This document shows positions 55,676 to 62,216 of a stretch of 62,216 nucleotides of DNA, in pieces. The notes under the pieces are model-generated. The model was not told the origin of the DNA and made no database searches. It saw only the letters and a program-made list of their open reading frames with translations. The position numbers were made by a program, and so were the translations under genes. This stretch comes from an uncultured Aeromonas sp. GTDB lineage: Bacteria; Pseudomonadota; Gammaproteobacteria; Enterobacterales; Aeromonadaceae. Location: the NCBI GenBank assembly GCA_945957575.1, contig CAMFLW010000006.1, positions 1 through 62,216 of the forward strand, given 5' to 3'. How positions within the stretch are numbered: position 1 is the stretch's first letter; each line of letters opens with the position of its first letter.

Positions 55676-56590
55676 ATGCTGGATATTCACTGGCTGCAAA
55701 CCTTTGTCACCCTGGCCCGATTGCAACATTTTGGCCAGACCGCCACCGAACTGCACATGACCCAACCCAACGTGAGCCTGCATATCAAGCGGCTGGAGCA
55801 GGCGACCCGGGTACGGCTGATCGAGCGCAGCCCGTTTCGCCTGACGCAGGCGGGGGAGCGGCTGCTGCAAAGCGCCGAACGCACCATCGCCGAGCTGCAG
55901 CTCTGCCAGTCCGACCTCAATGCTCTCAACCAGCTGAGTCAGGGGACGCTGGCCATCGCCGCCAGCGACATCATCTCGCGCCTGCTGCTGATCCAGCCGT
56001 TCCAGCGCTTCAAGCGGGAGTTCCCCGGCATCGACCTCACCCTGTTCAACACCACCTCGGATCAGGCCGCCGAGCTGGTCAAGGCGGGCAAGGCGGATCT
56101 GGGTTTTGTCATGGCGCAAAAGCGCAGCGAGCCGCTCTTCTATACCGAGCTGCAACAGGTGACCTGGTGCGCCCTGGGCCACGGCCTTGCCCGCTGGCAG
56201 GCGCGGGCGGTGGCGGGAGAGAGCGATCCCCTCGATGAGCCGACCCTGATCCTGCTCGGTCACGACACCCGCACCCGGGCGCTGATCGACCCGTCCCTGC
56301 CGCTGCTGGCCTTGCCCCCCTGCCGCATCATGGAGGTAGGCAGCGTCGACGCCCAGCTCGATTGGGCCGAGGCGGGCTTTGGTGTCGCCATCGTGCCGGA
56401 CTTCTCCCTGCATCCGCGCCTCAACCTCACCGCGCCGGTCACCAGCCTCGGCGACTTTCCCGGTACCAGTCTGGGCTACGTGGTGCGCCAGAATCAGGTG
56501 TTGTCGCGGGCCATCAAGCAGTTGCTGCACTGGGTGGAGGAGGAGATCCAGAAGCCCAACCCCTATCTGACCCGGGTGATGGAGCCGTAG
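55676..56590 (+). CDS. LysR-family transcriptional regulator beside purA
   Basis: A 304-residue LysR regulator. The winged helix reads MLDIHWLQTFVTLARLQHFGQTATELHMTQPNVSLHIKRLEQ with the helix-turn-helix at about 18-40. The effector-binding domain includes GTLAIAASDIISRLLLIQPFQRFKREFPGIDL and GFGVAIVPDF. The ATG follows GGGACTCTT; no strong ribosome site is seen. It is divergent from purA across 170 AT-rich bp (55506-55675), so purA is a natural target (inference). It is convergent with the TAXI binding-protein gene through a shared hairpin. Confidence 0.88.
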   Translation: MLDIHWLQTFVTLARLQHFGQTATELHMTQPNVSLHIKRLEQATRVRLIERSPFRLTQAGERLLQSAERTIAELQLCQSDLNALNQLSQGTLAIAASDIISRLLLIQPFQRFKREFPGIDLTLFNTTSDQAAELVKAGKADLGFVMAQKRSEPLFYTELQQVTWCALGHGLARWQARAVAGESDPLDEPTLILLGHDTRTRALIDPSLPLLALPPCRIMEVGSVDAQLDWAEAGFGVAIVPDFSLHPRLNLTAPVTSLGDFPGTSLGYVVRQNQVLSRAIKQLLHWVEEEIQKPNPYLTRVMEP

Positions 56591-56660
56591 CGGGGCGGCA
56601 AGGTGAGCAGGCCTATCGGGGTGACTGCGCCGCCATCAATTGCGTCACTATCGAATGCGC

Positions 56661-56697
56661 GTAAACAATCAGGGCAGCCGAAGCTGCCCTGATGTAT
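56661..56697. terminator. Convergent terminator between LysR and TAXI genes
   Basis: An 11-bp stem (ATCAGGGCAGC 56668-56678 with GCTGCCCTGAT 56683-56693) has a TTCG tetraloop on the minus strand. TGTTTA follows on the minus strand and GTATTTG on the plus strand. Confidence 0.75.
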
Positions 56698-56714
56698 TTG
56701 TTGGCGCTGACCAC

Positions 56715-58157
56715 TCAGGGCTGCAGCTGTGTGGCTGCGCTGGTAGCAGGGGAGGGAAGTGTATCGGTTTTATCCTGCGGTGAGGTTTCGCCAGCAACCG
56801 CGCTGCTGGCAGGCTGGTTTGCCTGTTCTTGCAGCGAAGTGGCCGCAGAGACGTTTTGTGGCCATTGAGTCGACACGGCAGCCGATGGTGATGGAACCGT
56901 TGACACTGCGGCAGAGGGAGCCACTCTTTCCCCCTCGGTGGTCGGCGTAGCAGTGAGCTCGGGGGCGACCTCAAGCGCCTCTTCGGGTAAGGGATTAACC
57001 TCTGTGGCTTCTGTGGCTTCTGTGGCTTCTGTGGCCACTGCGGCACTGCTGGTGGTGGTCGCGTCAGGGGACGCTTCAAGGGGCGCAGTCGTCCCGTTGG
57101 CGGCACTCACCTGTTCTGCCGTTGGTGCCGCCTCCGAGGCCGATGTCGCTGGTGTTAACGGCTCCGGCGTCAGCTGTTCCGCGGTTAACTGCTCGGGGGT
57201 CAGTGACAAGGGAGCTGGCGGTTGATCCGACATCCCAGCATGGAGGGGCAGCTCGGTTTGCGCCTGCAACTGCTCGGGGGTCACCTTGCTCAGGGCAGGA
57301 TGCAGCCGACTGAACTGTTTGACCCGGGCCAGCAGGGTATCGCGCACGGTACGGACGATGGGGTCCGGCAGGCTGGCCAGCGCCACCAGTTCGGCACTCA
57401 TCCCGATATTGTTGATGGCGGTGGTCTGCCCCGGATAGAGGTTGGCGGCGATGCGGCTGTGCTGGTAGTAGGGGTGTTGTTTGAGCAGTTTGTCGATCTG
57501 CTCCCCTTCGATGGGAATGAGGCGCACCTTGCAGCGGCTGATCAGATTGCCGACCGCCAGACTAGGGTGACCGGCTACCACAAAAGCGGCATCCAGCGAG
57601 CCATCGCACAGCCCTTCCAGCGGTTCGCTGTCCGATTTGAGCTGATAGGCAGCAAACTGCCCGGGTTGCCATCCCATGGCTGCCATCAGGGCCTGGCTGG
57701 TGATCTGCTCACCGGCGCCCTTGTTGCCCGGATAGACCCGCTTCCCTTCGATATCTGCCAGGGTGGTGATGCCGCTATTGGGGGCGGCCAGCAGGGTCAA
57801 CGACTCCTGATAGAGGCGAAACAGGCTGCGCAGCTCATGGTTGGCCCCCTGCCCGCTGAAGGGGCCGCTGCCGCGCAGGGCGTGGTGCAACACATCGGAC
57901 TGCACCAGTGCCAGCTGTACGTCCCCCTTGTCGAGTGCCTTGAGGTTGGCCATCGAGCCACGGGTGCTCTGCACGGTGCAGCTGTCCCCATGCAGGGCAT
58001 GGCCGGCATTGAGTACCCGGCAGATGGCGCCACCGGTCGGGTAGTAGACCCCATTGAGCGGGCCTGTTCCGATAGTCAGCGCCTGGCTGCCAAAGGGGAG
58101 CAGCGCAGAGAGTACACAGAGGGGAAGCAGAAGGTGATGCAAGATCCGTAGAGACAT
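56715..58157 (-). CDS. TAXI-type TRAP solute-binding protein with repetitive C-terminal tail
   Basis: A 480-residue exported protein. The signal peptide (MSLRILHHLLLPLCVLSALLPFGSQA) supports the ATG at 58157. Residues about 27-310 form a TAXI-family binding domain (TIGTGPLNGVYYPTGGAICRVLN, STRGSMANLKALDKGDVQLALVQSDV, YPGNKGAGEQITSQALMAAMGW). Such proteins normally feed TRAP permeases, but none is adjacent. From about 315 a 165-residue low-complexity tail rich in Ala, Thr, Pro, Glu and Ser follows. It contains LTPEQLTAEQLTPEPLTP and four ATE units encoded by a 9-bp tandem repeat. The tail is absent from typical TAXI proteins and may span the periplasm or vary in length. Confidence 0.8.
   Translation of the reverse strand: MSLRILHHLLLPLCVLSALLPFGSQALTIGTGPLNGVYYPTGGAICRVLNAGHALHGDSCTVQSTRGSMANLKALDKGDVQLALVQSDVLHHALRGSGPFSGQGANHELRSLFRLYQESLTLLAAPNSGITTLADIEGKRVYPGNKGAGEQITSQALMAAMGWQPGQFAAYQLKSDSEPLEGLCDGSLDAAFVVAGHPSLAVGNLISRCKVRLIPIEGEQIDKLLKQHPYYQHSRIAANLYPGQTTAINNIGMSAELVALASLPDPIVRTVRDTLLARVKQFSRLHPALSKVTPEQLQAQTELPLHAGMSDQPPAPLSLTPEQLTAEQLTPEPLTPATSASEAAPTAEQVSAANGTTAPLEASPDATTTSSAAVATEATEATEATEVNPLPEEALEVAPELTATPTTEGERVAPSAAVSTVPSPSAAVSTQWPQNVSAATSLQEQANQPASSAVAGETSPQDKTDTLPSPATSAATQLQP
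57001..57036. repeat. 9-bp tandem repeat in the TAXI protein tail
   Basis: Four consecutive copies of TCTGTGGC(T/C) (57001-57036) encode repeated ATE tripeptides on the minus strand. The unit is a multiple of 3, so copy-number change would alter tail length without a frameshift. Confidence 0.85.
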
Positions 58158-58201
58158 AATTGACCGTTGACTGAGTTGACCGCTGGCTGATGACACAGGG
58201 G

Positions 58202-58227
58202 AAAAAGGGATGGGGCTTGCCCATCCC
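58202..58227 (-). terminator. Intrinsic terminator of MalY/PatB gene
   Basis: An 8-bp stem (GGGATGGG 58207-58214 with CCCATCCC 58220-58227) and a 5-nt loop, followed by a U tract (TTTTT) on the minus strand. Confidence 0.85.
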
Positions 58228-58239
58228 GTTGCTGGCTGA

Positions 58240-59382
58240 TCAGGGCTTGTTGTTGAGGATTGCCCGCTCCATCCGCGCCAGCGCGTCGGTCAGTCGTGCC
58301 CTGGTGCAGCCGAAGTTGAGCCGCACGAACTGACCGTCGCCAAATTGGGCGCCGGGGGAGAGACCGACGCCGGCCTGCTCGAAGAAGGCGATGGGATCGG
58401 CAAGGCCAAGGGCGCTCACATCGATCCAGGCCAGATACGTCGCCTGATGGTTGGCCAGCTTGACGCCGGGCCAGCGGGCAACCGCTTGCTGGATCAGGGC
58501 CAGATTGGCCGCCAGATAGTCGAGCTGCTCGGTCAGCCACTGTTCGCCGCCCTCATAGGCCGCTTCGGCGGCGACAAAGCCCAGCTGATTGACGTCTGCG
58601 CTGATGCCGCGCATCGCCTGTTGCAGCCTGAAGCGCAGACGGGGGTTGGGGATAATGGCGAAGGAGCAGCAGAGACCAGCGATATTGAAGGTCTTGCTCG
58701 GGGCCATCATCACTGCACAGCGCTCGGCCGCTTGCGCACTGATGGCGCCGTAGGGAATGTGGCGGGCGTTTTTATCCAGCAGCAGATCGCAGTGGATTTC
58801 ATCGGAGCAGATTACCAGATTGTGGCGCGCGGCGATGGCATCGATGGCCAGCAGCTCGTCACGGGTGAAGATGGTGCCGCCCGGGTTGTGGGGGTTGCAG
58901 AGCAGCAGCAGATCTGCGGCGGGAGCCTGACGCTCCAGCTCTGCCAGATCCAGCACCCAACGACCCGCTTCTTCAATCATCGGCACGGTCAGCAGGGGAC
59001 GATCATTGAAGCCCGGCGCTTGCAGGAAGGGGTAGTAGACCGGCTTGGGAGTGATAATGCCGCGGCCATGCTGACTCCACGCCTTGCAGGCAAGGTTGAG
59101 CCCCGGCACTACGCCGGGCAGGAATACCAGCCATTCGGGCTCGATGGCCCAGCCATAGCGGGTCGCCATCCGTTCGATAATGAGTTCGATCAGGCGCGGC
59201 GAGGGGCGTGAATAGCCGAAAATGCCGTGGGCGACCCGTTTGGTCAACGCCTCGATCACGGACGGGGGGGAGACAAAGTCGGTATCGGCAACCCACATGG
59301 GCAGCACATCCTGACCCTTGTACTTGTCCCATTTCAGGCTCATGGTGCCACTGCGGTCTACTTCCTGATCAAAATCAAACAT
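58240..59382 (-). CDS. MalY/PatB-family PLP-dependent C-S lyase
   Basis: A 380-residue class I/II aminotransferase-fold enzyme of the MalY/PatB group, usually a cystathionine beta-lyase splitting cystathionine or related thioethers to a thiol, pyruvate and ammonia. The family opening FDFDQEVDRSGTMSLKWDKY is clear. PLP contacts are in NPHNPGG, CSDEIHCDLL and the Schiff-base Lys in APSKTFNIAGL (about 230). The C-terminus (VRLNFGCTRARLTDALARMERAI) is typical. It is a single gene with its own terminator, upstream of and on the same strand as the TAXI gene, and divergent from an MFS transporter. Repressor-type functions of MalY cannot be judged from sequence. Confidence 0.88.
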   Translation of the reverse strand: MFDFDQEVDRSGTMSLKWDKYKGQDVLPMWVADTDFVSPPSVIEALTKRVAHGIFGYSRPSPRLIELIIERMATRYGWAIEPEWLVFLPGVVPGLNLACKAWSQHGRGIITPKPVYYPFLQAPGFNDRPLLTVPMIEEAGRWVLDLAELERQAPAADLLLLCNPHNPGGTIFTRDELLAIDAIAARHNLVICSDEIHCDLLLDKNARHIPYGAISAQAAERCAVMMAPSKTFNIAGLCCSFAIIPNPRLRFRLQQAMRGISADVNQLGFVAAEAAYEGGEQWLTEQLDYLAANLALIQQAVARWPGVKLANHQATYLAWIDVSALGLADPIAFFEQAGVGLSPGAQFGDGQFVRLNFGCTRARLTDALARMERAILNNKP

Positions 59383-59564
59383 GCGAACTCCTTGTGCTGG
59401 CAGGATGGGCTTTCACTCTACGGGGTCGCGGCCTCCCTCGCAAGGCGCACACCCGCTTATGCCATCCTTGAGCCCGCTCTTGATAGTGACATAAGATAGG
59501 CGCCGAATTTTCATACGGCTGCCGCCCGTTAGCCCGTATCGTCCCTCCAATCAGTGGTAACCCT

Positions 59565-60737
59565 ATGAGCTTGTCGATAGCGGCGGTCAAACGCCCGGAT
59601 CCCGTCTCTCTTTCGTTTCTTGCCGTGACCTTTATGACCGGCGTCGCGGTGGCACTGCAGGTGCCTACCTTAAGTCTGTTTCTGGCCGAAGAGGTGCAGG
59701 TGCGCCCCTTTCTGGTCGGGCTCTTCTATACCATCAATGCGGTGGTGGGCATTCTGGTCAGCCAGTGGCTGGGCCATCGCTCCGACAACAAGGGGGATCG
59801 CAAGCGACTGATCCTGCGCTGCTGCTTTGCCGGGGTAGCGCTCTCCTTGCTGTTTGCCTGGAACCGCAACTACTGGCTGCTGGCGAGTCTGGGGGTCATG
59901 TTGGCGGCGCTGGCGGCCACTGCCAGCCCCCAGTTGTTTGCGCTGGCGCGGGAGTACTCCGACAGCCGCAACCGGCGGGCTGACATGTTCAGCTCGGTGA
60001 TGCGCGCCCAGTTTTCGCTGGCCTGGGTCATAGGCCCGCCCATCGCCTTCGCGCTGGCCATCGGCTATGGCTTCGAGCTGATGTACCTGGCTTCGGCACT
60101 GGCCTACCTGCTCTGCGCCCTGGTGGTGTGGCGCTGGCTGCCCTCTCTGCCGTTGCCCAAAATGGCCGAAGATATCGAACGGGTCAGCAGCTGGCGGGAT
60201 CCAGCGGTGCGGGCACTCTTTATCGCCTCCACCCTGATGTGGACCTGCAACAGCATGTACCTCATCAATATGCCGCTCTACATCACCCGGGAGCTCGGGA
60301 TGGATGAGAAGCTTGCCGGCATCCTGATGGGTACGGCGGCGGCGCTGGAGATCCCCTTCATGCTGCTGGCGGGTTACTACACGGCCCGCTTTGGCAAGCG
60401 CCCCATGATGTTGCTGGCGGTGCTGGCTGGCGCGGCCTTTTACACAGGTCTGGTGACCCTCACCGACCAATACGCCCTGATCGCCTTGCAGCTGTTCAAC
60501 GCCATCTTCATCGGTATCGTGGCGGGGATCGGCATGTCTTACTTTCAGGATCTGATGCCGGGGAGAGCCGGGGTGGCGACTACCCTGTTTGCCAACAGCA
60601 TCCGCACCGGCTCCATCATGGCAGGGGCCATCGCCGGTGTGGTGGCGGAGGTGTGGAGTTTCCACGGGGTCTTTATGGTGGCGCTGGGATTGGCACTGGT
60701 GGCACTGGCCGCCAGCTGGCGGGTGCCCAACGTCTGA
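59565..60737 (+). CDS. MFS transporter, sugar efflux (Set) type
   Basis: A 390-residue inner-membrane major-facilitator protein with 12 predicted helices. The loop 2-3 region GHRSDNKGDRKRLIL is the MFS motif, and the overall sequence resembles the SetA/SetB/SetC sugar efflux family of E. coli (about 392 residues). That includes the N-terminal LQVPTLSLFLAEEVQVRPFLVGLFYTINAVVGILVSQ and the C-terminal GRAGVATTLFANSIRTGSIMAGAIAGVV. Set proteins export lactose, glucose or analogues and relieve sugar stress. The start ATG at 59565 is preceded by GTGGTAACCCT, a weak site. It is convergent with a LysR gene. The substrate is not assigned. Confidence 0.85.
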   Translation: MSLSIAAVKRPDPVSLSFLAVTFMTGVAVALQVPTLSLFLAEEVQVRPFLVGLFYTINAVVGILVSQWLGHRSDNKGDRKRLILRCCFAGVALSLLFAWNRNYWLLASLGVMLAALAATASPQLFALAREYSDSRNRRADMFSSVMRAQFSLAWVIGPPIAFALAIGYGFELMYLASALAYLLCALVVWRWLPSLPLPKMAEDIERVSSWRDPAVRALFIASTLMWTCNSMYLINMPLYITRELGMDEKLAGILMGTAAALEIPFMLLAGYYTARFGKRPMMLLAVLAGAAFYTGLVTLTDQYALIALQLFNAIFIGIVAGIGMSYFQDLMPGRAGVATTLFANSIRTGSIMAGAIAGVVAEVWSFHGVFMVALGLALVALAASWRVPNV

Positions 60738-60752
60738 CGGGGGATCTGGCTG

Positions 60753-61667
60753 TTATTTGTCGTGCTGGGGCTGGGCGTGCGGGAGCGGCGCTGATTCGCC
60801 TTGATACTCGTTGCGCAGGCAGCGCAGCAGCAGCTCGGTCGCAGGACCGAGAGATTCGGGGGAGAGGGTCAGCAGATAGGTGTAGAGGTGGCGTTCGTTG
60901 CCGCTTTCCAGATCCAGCTGTATGAGTGACCCTTCCGCCAGCTCCCGCTCTACCAGATGGCGCGGCAGCCAGGCATAGCCGAGGCCAAGGCGCAGCATGG
61001 CGAGCACTTCGTGGTAGTGGGTTGCCTTCCAGCCGGTGTCATCCGCATCGTTCCAGTCCACCGAGCGGTGAATGGGGGGATGCAGGCTGATCTGGTTGTG
61101 GCCGGTCAGCACATCGCTGCGGATCGCCCCCTCCTCTTGCGCCAGCGGATGGCTGGCGGCGCAGAGGGGCAGCAGGCACACCTCGTCCAGCAGCAGACCG
61201 GTGCGATCGCCTGGCAGATGCTCGGAGAGCATCAGATCCCCCGGTTGCAGGGCGTTGAAGTGGCAGTGAATGCGTTCGTGCAGGTTGACCCGGCAACCCC
61301 GGCTGCGAGGATAGAAGCTGGCCAGCGCCCGATAGAGGCGATCCCTTGGCTGCAGCGCCGAAACATAGAGGTTGATCTGCGGCTCCCATTGCCGCTCCAG
61401 GTTGTTGGCCAGATTCTCCAGCTCTTCCACCTGCTGGCTCAGCTGACGGGCCCGCTTGAGGAAGATCTCGCCCGCCGGGGTCAACACCGCCTTGCGGCCG
61501 CGCACCTCCAGCAAGGGCACCCCCAGACTCTGCTGCAACTTTGCAACCGCATGATTGAGGGAGGACTGGCTCTTGTTCAGTGCCTCGGCCGCCTGGGCGT
61601 AGCCGCCGCAGTCGACCACCGCCTGAAAGATCCGCCATTGCTCAAACGTGCTCTTGGGACGAAACAT
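60753..61667 (-). CDS. LysR-family transcriptional regulator
   Basis: A 304-residue LysR regulator with an N-terminal helix-turn-helix (FEQWRIFQAVVDCGGYAQAAEALNKSQSSLNHAVAKLQQSLGVPLL) and a substrate-binding-like C-terminal half. The start is the ATG at 61667. It is convergent with the MFS gene and lies downstream of the YciK-like dehydrogenase on the same strand with a 127-bp gap, so neither neighbour is an obvious target. The effector is unknown. Confidence 0.86.
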   Translation of the reverse strand: MFRPKSTFEQWRIFQAVVDCGGYAQAAEALNKSQSSLNHAVAKLQQSLGVPLLEVRGRKAVLTPAGEIFLKRARQLSQQVEELENLANNLERQWEPQINLYVSALQPRDRLYRALASFYPRSRGCRVNLHERIHCHFNALQPGDLMLSEHLPGDRTGLLLDEVCLLPLCAASHPLAQEEGAIRSDVLTGHNQISLHPPIHRSVDWNDADDTGWKATHYHEVLAMLRLGLGYAWLPRHLVERELAEGSLIQLDLESGNERHLYTYLLTLSPESLGPATELLLRCLRNEYQGESAPLPHAQPQHDK

Positions 61668-61794
61668 AGTTCAACCTGATTGGAGATAGGATGGTCAGTG
61701 GTTCGAGCAGGGAGCCTGTGCCCCCTATTCAATTTAACCCCTGCCGCACAACATTCTGGGTATTTTATTGATTTATTTGGGCTGAGCCGCCTGT

Positions 61795-62216
61795 TTATTT
61801 TGGCTGAGCCACAAAGGTCTGGCCGGTTTTGCCGCGGCTGTCCGACCCCATCAGGTAGAGGTAGAGCGGCATCAGGTCGGCCGGAGTCTTGAGGTTCATG
61901 GGATCTTCCGCCGGGAAGGCGCTGGCGCGCATCTTGGTGCGGGTACCGCCCGGGTTGAGGGTATTGACCCGCACGCCTGTGTTCTCCAGCTCGTCGGCCA
62001 GCACTTCCATCATCCCCTCGATGGCAAATTTGGAGATGGCATAGGTGCCCCAGTAGGCGCGCCCCTTGCGTCCCACGCTGGAGGAGGTGTAGACGATGGA
62101 GGCATCGCCCTGCGCCTTGGCGGTCTGGCGCAGCAGCGGCAGCAGCGCCTGGGTCAGCAGGAATTCCGATTTGACGTTGACCTGCATCACCTCGTCCCAC
62201 TCCTTCTCCTGAATAT
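61795..62216 (-). CDS. yciK: YciK-like short-chain dehydrogenase (partial, 5' end outside window)
   Basis: The C-terminal 139 codons of an SDR oxidoreductase; the frame runs off the right edge (IQEKEWDEV before MQVNVKSEF). The catalytic Ser-Tyr-Lys set is intact (YTSSSVGRKGRAYWGTYAISKFAIEGMM). The tail RVNTLNPGGTRTKMRASAFPAEDP..LKTPADLMPLYLYLMGSDSRGKTGQTF closely matches E. coli YciK. The nucleotide-binding N-terminus is not in the window. YciK is a conserved gammaproteobacterial SDR of unsettled substrate. In-frame ATG codons inside the fragment are internal methionines. Confidence 0.88.
   Translation of the reverse strand, partial: IQEKEWDEVMQVNVKSEFLLTQALLPLLRQTAKAQGDASIVYTSSSVGRKGRAYWGTYAISKFAIEGMMEVLADELENTGVRVNTLNPGGTRTKMRASAFPAEDPMNLKTPADLMPLYLYLMGSDSRGKTGQTFVAQPK

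Overview
The window is chromosomal DNA from a gammaproteobacterium, almost certainly an Aeromonas. The gene content and order (frdABCD; mrcA divergent from pilMNOPQ-aroK-aroB-damX-dam-rpe-gph-trpS; an argD-astA-astD block; anmK-mepM-tyrS), the high-GC coding style and the Vibrio/Aeromonas-like protein sequences all point there. I see no complete insertion sequence, prophage, CRISPR array, rRNA or tRNA. The assignment rests on recognising protein families by eye; no database was searched.

Layout. (1) 64-6624, all minus strand: a compact operon of a 'thermostable hemolysin' family protein (related to GNAT/LuxI-type acyltransferases), an AMP-forming ligase, a TenA/PqqC-like metal oxidase-fold protein, a short-chain dehydrogenase and a periplasmic TPR protein, followed by a QseBC/PmrAB-like two-component system. 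A CTTAAG-N5-CTTAAG box sits in front of the operon. This looks like a small-molecule pathway with its own regulator and is the best candidate here for an undescribed system. (2) 6769-9577: a methyltransferase, an AlkX/YcaQ-type DNA glycosylase and an orphan solute-binding protein. (3) 9747-13148: fumarate reductase with an FNR box. (4) 13658-28707: two chemoreceptors with sigma-28-like promoters, a GDPD, the MscM channel, a MATE pump, an M23 protein, a membrane protein, a LysR regulator divergent from a metallo-beta-lactamase-fold protein that has lost metal ligands, a DsbA-fold protein, and OxyR. (5) 28757-43381: PBP1A and the type IV pilus assembly operon, leading into shikimate, DamX/Dam, rpe-gph and trpS. 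(6) 43501-49417: pabA and arginine succinyltransferase catabolism, ending in a DUF1338 dioxygenase. (7) 49510-55505: anmK, mepM, tyrS and a divergent purA, which faces a LysR gene. (8) 56715-62216: a TAXI-type binding protein with a repetitive tail, a MalY/PatB lyase, a sugar-efflux-type MFS protein, a LysR regulator and the end of a YciK-like dehydrogenase.

A second unexpected signal is structural. Four loci (frdD, astD, anmK and the mepM/tyrS divergent region) each carry a decayed copy of their own translation-start region about 100-120 bp upstream of the working start. Three of these copies still have an ATG and form short open frames. The one before astD ends exactly on the astD start codon (TAATG).
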